NCBI GenBank assembly: GCA_035527235.1
Contig: DATLAV010000168.1
Location: 1 to 7,974, forward strand
Source of the DNA: BS750m-G28 sp035527235
GTDB taxonomy: Archaea; Thermoproteota; Bathyarchaeia; TCS64
Reading direction: 5' to 3'
Length of the DNA stretch: 7,974 nt
The translations under genes and the position numbers were made by a program. Under the pieces are notes generated by a model, which had not been told where the DNA came from, did not search any database, and worked only from the letters and a program-made list of their open reading frames with translations. Shown here one piece after another: positions 1-4,032 of the stretch. The first letter of the stretch is position 1; every line of letters starts with the position of its first letter.

Positions 1-118
1 GGAAACCATAAATAAATGGGGTTTTACTAAATCCCTGATTATATCCTATCAGATGCGTTGCGCGCGCGGAAACCAAAACCCCCGGAAATCCTTATCCCCA
101 GCCACCATCGGATCGGAC

Positions 119-168
119 TGGTGCTAAGGGTGGGATTCGAACCCACGGATCCCTTCGGTATAATGGCC
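119..168 (-). pseudogene. tRNA-Leu-like 3' fragment with encoded CCA
   Basis: On the minus strand the sequence ends as a classic tRNA 3' half. A 5-bp T stem with loop TTCGAAT (plus 130-146) is followed by an acceptor strand CCTTAGC (129-123), discriminator A (122) and encoded CCA (121-119). Upstream of it, GAAGGGATCC resembles the variable arm of archaeal tRNA-Leu. A matching 5' acceptor strand (GCTAAGG) is not found within the next 200 bases. The segment resembling a D arm (about 175-195) pairs badly, and the anticodon arm is too short by about six bases. I read it as a truncated or decayed tRNA. A split or heavily intron-interrupted tRNA is the alternative. Leu over Ser rests only on similarity of the variable arm. 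Confidence 0.55.
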
Positions 169-341
169 TAAGCATCTTTAACTGACTTGGTAAAAAATTT
201 TGTTTGATTGCTCAAAAGAAAAAACGTTTTTTAAAAAGGAAAAAAACTGAATTTTTCAGATAGGTGGGGGAGTGATCCGATTATTCTAAACCCTGTGAAT
301 CTCTTAGAAGTCCAAAATCTTGAGTTTATCCTCCTCAATGA

Positions 342-358
342 GACGTTAGGTTTATATA
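342..358 (+). promoter_or_regulatory. TATA-type promoter of the DUF2178 operon
   Basis: TTTATATA at 351-358 is a good archaeal TATA box. It predicts a transcript start near 380, leaving a leader of about 60 bases before the ATG at 440. The ten bases GACGTTAGGT (342-351) overlapping its left edge recur as GATGTTAGGT at 384-393, 42 bases or about four helical turns downstream, suggesting a regulator that touches both sites. Confidence 0.6.
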
Positions 359-381
359 ACACGATGTGTGTTTTACAATAC

Positions 382-402
382 ATGATGTTAGGTAAACATC
401 AT
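382..402. promoter_or_regulatory. Inverted repeat, likely operator for the Xre regulator
   Basis: ATGATGTT (382-389) and AACATCAT (395-402) are perfect 8-bp inverted arms around a 5-base spacer. The element sits at or just after the predicted transcript start, where a bound dimer would block transcription. The operon's second gene encodes a small Xre-type DNA-binding protein, so autorepression is the natural guess. That link is inference. Confidence 0.55.
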
Positions 403-439
403 ATGGTGTGTGTTGAAGCTAACAAATGGTGGATTCGAG

Positions 440-856
440 ATGAATGAGAATTTCAACCGGAAATGGATCATGGTCACCGCTGCAGCAGTAGTGTTGACGT
501 ACGTCGCTGTCGGCCTGTATCAGGGTTTCAGCATTGGTGCTTCCTCGATAGTTCTTCCCGTGATCGTGGGGAACCTATTCGTCGTAGTCGGGATGCTATA
601 TTGGGTAATTACAGAGAGGAGGGCGGGAATCCCCGTCACCGACGAGAGGAGCCAGCTAGTTGACGGAAAGGCGGCTAAGCTCACCCTCATCGTGGGCATA
701 TACTTCATGATGGCGCTCACATTCTACGACATAGCGGCCCAGTACATCCCTCTGCCCACAAAGAATGCGGCCATCTACTTGGCTGCGTCGGCGATGTTCC
801 TTCTGTCCTTCTTCGGCCTATCCAGGTGGTACTATGGGAAAAGGCCCTCAAGGTGA
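440..856 (+). CDS. DUF2178-family membrane protein
   Basis: A 138-residue protein with four hydrophobic helices (about residues 10-27, 32-57, 79-99 and 104-122). Between helices 2 and 3 it carries a charged cytoplasmic loop containing TDERSQLVDGKAAK. That DER...KAA loop followed by two helices is the hallmark of the DUF2178 family of small archaeal and bacterial membrane proteins, usually found beside a short Xre regulator exactly as here. Function is unknown; a membrane sensor or partner for the regulator is an inference from recurrent pairing. I chose ATG at 440 because GGTGG (428-432) lies 7 bases before it. A GTG at 410 in the same frame would add ten residues but has no ribosome site. 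The stop codon runs into the start region of the next gene, so the two are probably translationally coupled. Confidence 0.8.
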   Translation: MNENFNRKWIMVTAAAVVLTYVAVGLYQGFSIGASSIVLPVIVGNLFVVVGMLYWVITERRAGIPVTDERSQLVDGKAAKLTLIVGIYFMMALTFYDIAAQYIPLPTKNAAIYLAASAMFLLSFFGLSRWYYGKRPSR

Positions 857-861
857 CCCCT

Positions 862-1077
862 GTGAGAGCGAGGATAAAGGAGCTGCGTGCGCGGGATGGG
901 TTGAGGCAGGAGGATCTGGCGAGGAAGGTGGGCTGCAGGCGTGAGACGATCAGCTTCGTGGAGAACGGGGAGTACAATCCCTCCCTGCTGCTGGCGGTGA
1001 AGATCGCGCGTGTCTTCGAGGCAAGCGTTGAGGAGGTCTTCCAATTCGATGAGGACGAGCTGAAGCTCGACCTTTGA
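862..1077 (+). CDS. Small Xre/HTH_3-type transcriptional regulator
   Basis: A 71-residue protein that is almost only a helix-turn-helix domain. It opens RARIKELRARDGLRQEDLA (helices 1 and 2), continues RKVGCRRETISFVENGEYNPSL (turn and recognition helix), then LLAVKIARVFEASVEEVFQFDED. This is the compact Xre form common in archaea, where it normally follows a DUF2178 protein. It presumably represses its own operon through the 382-402 palindrome. GTG at 862 is preferred because AGGTGA (851-856) precedes it by 5 bases and because family members begin within a few residues of the KELR motif. GTG at 853, overlapping the previous stop as GTGA, and GTG at 826 are in-frame alternatives. A cysteine before the recognition helix (GCRRET) is slightly unusual; GVRRET is the common form. 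Confidence 0.85.
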   Translation: MRARIKELRARDGLRQEDLARKVGCRRETISFVENGEYNPSLLLAVKIARVFEASVEEVFQFDEDELKLDL

Positions 1078-1110
1078 GAACGATCGTCTGCTTGAGGGGG
1101 GATTAATAAA

Positions 1111-2559
1111 ATGGTCTTTGAAAAAAAGCGTATCGCGAAATACTCGGCGCTGGCTGGGTTTCTGCTGATGATAGTACTCCTTTCTCTCCCATCTGCTTGG
1201 GCTCTGGACCAAGAGACGATCTCGCGCAGAGACCTGGTGATAGACCTTGGAGGCGGATTGACCACGGATGCCCAGCTGACCTTCCCCGCCGTCGGGGATG
1301 GCCCCTTCCCGGGCGTGCTCATCATACACGGTTCAGGCAGCACTGACATGGACGGATATATCCCAGCGGAGCTCACAGGAACGGGAGAGCCCGTGAGACA
1401 CTACCTCCTGATGGCCGAGTACCTCACCGAGAGGGGCTTCGCAGTGCTCAGATACAACAAGAGAGGTGTAGGCCTGAAAGGTGTGACCTTGGATGCGGAC
1501 ATTGTCGTGAACAAGACCGTTCAGGATCTGATACAGGACGCCGAGAAGGCACTGGAGGTTCTGATGCAGCAGAGCCAAGTCGATTCGGATGACATCACAA
1601 TCATAGGGCGCAGCGAGGGGGCCGTGATAGCGCCTATTGTAGCGATAGGAAACCCGGAGGTAAAGAACGTCGTGCTCATGGGCGCAGGCGCACACAATCT
1701 CTACGACATGTTATGGTACCAGGTCGTCGAGAGGAACATGGTGATGTTCGACGCGATAGACAGCGATAGCGACGGGTTGACCTCGGTCCAAGAGGTGCAG
1801 GTGCTCCACCCGACCTTGGTCAACGCGATGGTCGAGAATAGCACGGGTGAGTGGCTCTGGAGATCCGGGTTCGACCTCGATGGGGATGGTTTCCTGAACG
1901 CGACGGGCGAGTTGAGACCCCGGTATGTCATGTACTTCGAGTACCTGAATCAGACTCAGTTCCAGGGAAACTGGTATCAGTCGCACTTTGCCCTAGATAG
2001 TACGCTGGAAGTCATAGGCGATGTCCCAGCCAGTGTCTTGATCCTCCACGGTGAAGGGGATCAGCAGGGGCCGGTCTCAGAGGCTTTCCTTCTAGAGCAG
2101 AGGCTGACCGAGGTGGGGCACCCCGATCACACCTTGATCACTTATCCTGGTCTAGGGCATACATACTACCCTGTGGACCGTTGGCTACAGTTCTTCGGCC
2201 CACCCGAGGACTACATTCTCTCGGACCTTGTCACATGGTTGAAGGATCCTGGGCGGGACATTCGCATCCTAGAGGCACAGCTAGAAACGGCCACAGACAC
2301 GGCTGAAGGCCTACAAGGTCAACTCGGCGACCTGAATTCCGAACTCGACAGGCAGGCCAGTGAACTGGGGAACCTAATAGAGGAATTGCTATCAGAATCG
2401 GCTAGCATGATAAATACCGTCACCGAGCTGGAACGCAATAATATGGAATTGCTATCAGCCCTGGATTCAGCTAAGAACCTGATATACATCGCAATCGGGA
2501 TAGCAATAATCGCTGTCATCGTAGGAGTCGCGACGGTGTCCAAGAGGCTTCGCTCATAG
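1111..2559 (+). CDS. Secreted membrane-tethered alpha/beta hydrolase
   Basis: A 482-residue surface enzyme. Residues 1-31 form a signal peptide (KKR, hydrophobic core, cleavage near SAWA). Residues 40-380 are an alpha/beta hydrolase: oxyanion-side HGSG at 73-76, RYNKRG at 114-119, nucleophile Ser168 in GRSEG, likely Asp317 in HGEGD, and His350 in GLGH. Between nucleophile and acid is an insert with a perfect EF-hand-type loop (Asp217, Asp219, Asp221, Gly222, Glu228) and a second similar loop (Asp255, Asp257, Asp259, Gly260), suggesting calcium binding. Residues about 386-455 are a heptad coiled coil and about 457-475 a transmembrane helix followed by KRLRS. The catalytic head is thus probably held away from the outer face of the membrane on a stalk. 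Four N-glycosylation sequons fit. Substrate is unknown; esterase or peptidase-like acyl hydrolysis are both possible. GAGGGGGGA (1094-1102) precedes the ATG. Confidence 0.85.
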   Translation: MVFEKKRIAKYSALAGFLLMIVLLSLPSAWALDQETISRRDLVIDLGGGLTTDAQLTFPAVGDGPFPGVLIIHGSGSTDMDGYIPAELTGTGEPVRHYLLMAEYLTERGFAVLRYNKRGVGLKGVTLDADIVVNKTVQDLIQDAEKALEVLMQQSQVDSDDITIIGRSEGAVIAPIVAIGNPEVKNVVLMGAGAHNLYDMLWYQVVERNMVMFDAIDSDSDGLTSVQEVQVLHPTLVNAMVENSTGEWLWRSGFDLDGDGFLNATGELRPRYVMYFEYLNQTQFQGNWYQSHFALDSTLEVIGDVPASVLILHGEGDQQGPVSEAFLLEQRLTEVGHPDHTLITYPGLGHTYYPVDRWLQFFGPPEDYILSDLVTWLKDPGRDIRILEAQLETATDTAEGLQGQLGDLNSELDRQASELGNLIEELLSESASMINTVTELERNNMELLSALDSAKNLIYIAIGIAIIAVIVGVATVSKRLRS

Positions 2560-2566
2560 CCGTGTT

Positions 2567-2573
2567 GGAGGTG
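2567..2573 (+). promoter_or_regulatory. Ribosome binding site that fixes a TTG start
   Basis: GGAGGTG, a near-perfect match to the archaeal anti-Shine-Dalgarno complement, lies 8 bases before TTG at 2582. It is the main reason to accept the short reading frame that follows. Confidence 0.7.
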
Positions 2574-2581
2574 AGAACGAA

Positions 2582-2737
2582 TTGAAAGAATGGACATGCG
2601 TGCAGGTCGGCCACCACAAGAACGTAGCTGAGGTGATAGATGAATACCAGAGGGACGGCTGGCGCCTCCATACATATCAAGCGACCGGACAGGCAACGAT
2701 GGTCAGCCATTATCTGCTGTTCGAGAGAGAGCGGTAG
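2582..2737 (+). CDS. Small DUF4177-like protein
   Basis: A 51-residue protein with a TTG start. It opens KEWTCVQVGHHKNVAEVI, has DEYQRDGWRLHTYQA in the middle and ends YLLFERER. This follows the pattern of DUF4177, a family of about 50-70 residues with an N-terminal strand W(E/T)xxxV, a helix, the motif GWxL, and a final strand ending F(K/E)RE. The fold is a small alpha/beta domain of unknown function. It begins 22 bases after the hydrolase stop and so probably closes the same transcript. The codon usage and strong ribosome site argue for a real gene despite its size. Family assignment is from pattern resemblance and not from a database search. Confidence 0.65.
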   Translation: MKEWTCVQVGHHKNVAEVIDEYQRDGWRLHTYQATGQATMVSHYLLFERER

Positions 2738-2770
2738 ATAAAAACACGAGATAAGAAGACGGCTTCCCCA

Positions 2771-2887
2771 TCACTTTCTCATTTCATTTATCTGTGTCTT
2801 TTTGTACTCATAGTCGATAATGTTCTCAGACCCTCTCTGGAACAAATCAGTGAACTTTTCGAGAGTTGAAGATCCTTTCACGCGCAC
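2771..2887 (-). pseudogene. Short coding relic or small protein downstream of tRNA relic
   Basis: Read on the minus strand, this encodes VRVKGSSTLEKFTDLF, then QRGSENIIDYEYKKTQINEMRK and a stop. Composition and spacing of charged and hydrophobic residues look like a genuine protein tail. The frame stays open upstream through RTIPERSVLLIR and on through the tRNA fragment to about 3025, without an ATG or a ribosome site. A GTG at 2887-2885 would give a protein of 38 residues, which I use as the boundary. It may be a small leaderless gene, or more likely the C-terminal remainder of a gene whose front part was replaced by the tRNA sequence. I do not recognise the family. Confidence 0.35.
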
Positions 2888-2916
2888 GCGAATCAGAAGT
2901 ACGGAGCGCTCGGGGA

Positions 2917-2983
2917 TGGTGCGGAGGGCGGGGTTCAAACCCACGAATCCCTTCTGAACGGCTGCCTCAGGGCAGCGCCTTTT
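2917..2983 (-). pseudogene. tRNA-Leu-like 3' fragment lacking acceptor 5' strand
   Basis: On the minus strand: AAAAGGCGC (the end of a Leu-type D arm), a hairpin GCTGC-CCTGAG-GCAGC (2976-2961) in place of the anticodon arm, a variable arm with GAAGGGATTC, a T arm GTGGG-TTTGAAC-CCCGC (2944-2928), acceptor strand CCTCCGC (2927-2921), discriminator A and encoded CCA (2919-2917). The 5' acceptor strand and the first half of the D arm are missing; AT-rich sequence stands in their place. The anticodon loop has six bases where seven are normal, with GAG (a Leu anticodon) or TGA readable. It shares 33 of the last 40 bases with the fragment at 119-168. Loss by recombination, or a split tRNA whose 5' half lies elsewhere, are the two readings. 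Confidence 0.6.
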
Positions 2984-3085
2984 ATTTAATTTGAGTAGAT
3001 AACACTTCAGTTGATAAATGTCTTATACTTTGGTCAGCATCTGATTTTTTGTAACAGAAAATACCTTTAATCCAAATATTACATC

Positions 3086-3104
3086 AATAATTTAGTAAAT
3101 TATT
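3086..3104. promoter_or_regulatory. 19-base perfect palindrome, operator-like
   Basis: AATAATTTA-G-TAAATTATT is a perfect inverted repeat with a single central base. A TATA-like CTTTAAT at 3065-3071 would place the transcript start near 3094, in the middle of the palindrome. GGAGAGGGG (3106-3114) and ATG (3118) follow at once. This is the layout of a repressor site over a promoter start. Confidence 0.5.
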
Positions 3105-3117
3105 TGGAGAGGGGCTC

Positions 3118-3243
3118 ATGAGCGTTGGATCTCAATTCAACGAGCCAGTGAAAAAATGGAGGTACAATCTCACAAAATTCAAAGGGACGAATAATAAACC
3201 TGAAAACCGTATTACATGCCACCGAAGCGAAAAAAAGACATAA
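3118..3243 (+). CDS. Possible 41-residue hypothetical protein
   Basis: The frame starts MSVGSQFNEPVKKWRYNLTK and ends in HRSEKKT. It has a good start context: a GGAG ribosome site 8 bases upstream and an operator-like palindrome and TATA-like element before that. The first 21 residues look protein-like; the rest is rich in Asn, Lys and Arg and could be random AT-rich sequence. It may be a real small gene, or a promoter with the first codons of a gene that has been lost. I recognise no family. Confidence 0.3.
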   Translation: MSVGSQFNEPVKKWRYNLTKFKGTNNKPENRITCHRSEKKT

Positions 3244-3331
3244 CTGCCACAGTAACAACACCCCCGAAAAAATGCTATAAGCGCGCGCGCTCCTTGCAGA
3301 CTCTACAATACTCTCTTAACTATTTACATTC

Positions 3332-3353
3332 ATCAATTGATTATCTAATTGAT
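3332..3353. repeat. AT-rich inverted repeat before hydrolase relic
   Basis: ATCAATT (3332-3338) and AATTGAT (3347-3353) are perfect inverted arms around 8 bases; AATTGATT is also a direct repeat with a 12-base period (3335 and 3347). It ends 4 bases before the ATG of the hydrolase relic, so it may be the operator that once served that gene. Confidence 0.4.
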
Positions 3354-3357
3354 TGTC

Positions 3358-3423
3358 ATGAGGTTGAAGTGGCTGGGACACGCGAGCTTCCTCGTCAAGG
3401 CCGAGGCGCGCGCGCCTCCTTGA
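3358..3423 (+). pseudogene. N-terminal fragment of MBL-fold (UlaG/UPF0173-type) hydrolase
   Basis: From ATG at 3358 the frame reads MRLKWLGHASFLVKAE, then ARAPP and a stop at 3421-3423. The WLGHASFLVK block is the characteristic first strand and turn of UlaG/UPF0173 metallo-beta-lactamase-fold hydrolases, in which a residue block such as IYIDP should follow soon. Here the match stops exactly at a perfect palindrome, GAGGCGCGCGCGCCTC (3403-3418). A shifted frame after it reads LIYFPR, which faintly recalls the expected strand, but no HxHxDH metal motif follows anywhere. So only the start of the gene remains. The relic is GC-rich inside AT-rich surroundings. Confidence 0.6.
3403..3418. repeat. 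16-base GC palindrome at relic breakpoint
   Basis: GAGGCGCGCGCGCCTC reads the same on both strands and includes five CG steps. It lies precisely where the hydrolase similarity ends. Confidence 0.75.
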
Positions 3424-3557
3424 TCTACTTCCCGCGAATAACGCCAATATATGAAAGTATAAAAAAATACAATTTTCTACGAAAAAATATCCCATCTAAA
3501 CGAATCTAAGACCCCGTTCATAAAAAGAAGACTAAAAACACCTTTTCAAAATAGAGG

Positions 3558-3780
3558 GGGGTCAGACATCGGAACATGAGAAACCCTCCATCACTCGAAA
3601 GGAACCGTAAAACGACTCCATCAGCATCCGATTCCAGTAAAAAACACAGTCAATTCCGAGAAAAACACCTACCAAACACATCCAGAACACGCCAGAGGGG
3701 GGTGGTGGGGGTCATGCACCTGAGAGTGAAAACGTCGCCCCACAGCGAAAGAAACTCGATAACGCTCCCGATCTGACCCC
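3558..3780. repeat. Terminal inverted repeats around a 205-base spacer
   Basis: GGGGTCAGA (3558-3566) and TCTGACCCC (3772-3780) are perfect 9-bp inverted copies. The right copy is part of GACCCCGTTTATA (3775-3787), which also has a direct partner GACCCCGTTCATA at 3510-3522. The enclosed sequence encodes nothing recognisable. It could be a tiny non-autonomous element or chance. Confidence 0.3.
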
Positions 3781-4002
3781 GTTTATACCAAAAGGGGCAC
3801 TAATGCATACCCAAAAACCGTTAATGCTACTTTCACACCATGAAAAAACCAACCCTATATTAGACGATGACGAAAGCCACTCCTTAAAACCCGCACATAA
3901 CAAACAACGCACAGCAACCACGACAGAGGAAGCCATCAAATCAACAAGGAAAAGCAAACTCCCAAAAACCTTTATTACTACCCACCTACGCGCGCCAAGA
4001 AG

Positions 4003-4011
4003 TTCATAAAC
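4003..4011 (+). promoter_or_regulatory. TATA-like box for leaderless regulator gene
   Basis: TTCATAAAC is centred about 26 bases before the ATG at 4033. With no ribosome site between them, the transcript probably begins at the start codon itself. Confidence 0.45.
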
Positions 4012-4032
4012 CCCAATACCACCTACAACCCC

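Larger units (their letters stand above)
1..439. other. AT-rich intergenic region with tRNA relic and promoter
   Basis: I see no convincing complete gene here. From left to right it holds a 19-codon minus-strand open stretch (108 to 49, beginning MVAGDKDF) that looks like the start of a gene cut short, an alternating CG tract at 60-68, a tRNA-Leu-like 3' fragment on the minus strand (119-168), a 14-base palindrome of A6-CG-T6 at 219-232, a small hairpin CTGAA-TTT-TTCAG at 248-260, and the promoter and operator of the DUF2178 operon (342-402). Confidence 0.6.
2738..3117. other. Intergenic region with tRNA relic and coding relic
   Basis: There is no intact gene. A pyrimidine-rich run on the plus strand (2774-2804, ending in T5) could terminate the hydrolase transcript. 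The same bases on the minus strand form the 3' end of a coding relic (2771-2887). A tRNA-Leu-like 3' fragment occupies 2917-2983, then an AT-rich stretch leads to a palindrome at 3086-3104 just ahead of a small ORF. Confidence 0.55.
3244..4032. other. Non-coding region with gene-start relics and CG tracts
   Basis: There is no gene I can defend in these 789 bases. They contain two CG tracts followed by near-identical bases (3281-3296 and 3406-3422), a 16-codon relic of a metallo-hydrolase (3358-3405), 9-bp inverted repeats GGGGTCAGA and TCTGACCCC (3558-3566 and 3772-3780), a direct repeat GACCCCGTT(C/T)ATA (3510 and 3775), and a marked shortage of T on the plus strand from about 3510 to 4000. 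The open frames at 3216, 3576 and 3803 have no protein-like character. Confidence 0.6.

Noticed and set aside
717..1376. Minus-strand open frame of 219 codons
   Set aside because: Antisense to the DUF2178, Xre and hydrolase genes; Ser/Arg-rich with no fold-like pattern.
119..2983. Recent integrative element with tRNA attachment sites
   Set aside because: The two tRNA ends are only similar (33 of 40), there is no integrase, and the genes are not phage- or plasmid-like. Kept only as a possible ancient event.
3281..3422. CG tracts as a CRISPR-like array
   Set aside because: Only two close copies about 125 bases apart, a repeat core of 10-17 bases, and no cas genes.
3216..3509. Plus-strand open frame of 97 codons
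   Set aside because: Lys/Tyr/Arg mixture without domains; it crosses the hydrolase relic in the wrong frame. Only the LIYFPR segment after the CG palindrome might be a frameshifted remainder.
3576..3776. Plus-strand open frame of 66 codons
   Set aside because: Composition follows the A- and C-rich DNA, with Ser, Thr, Arg and Lys and no hydrophobic core.
3803..4009. Plus-strand open frame of 68 codons
   Set aside because: Weak AGGGG ribosome site but a random, Thr/Lys-rich sequence with no fold pattern.
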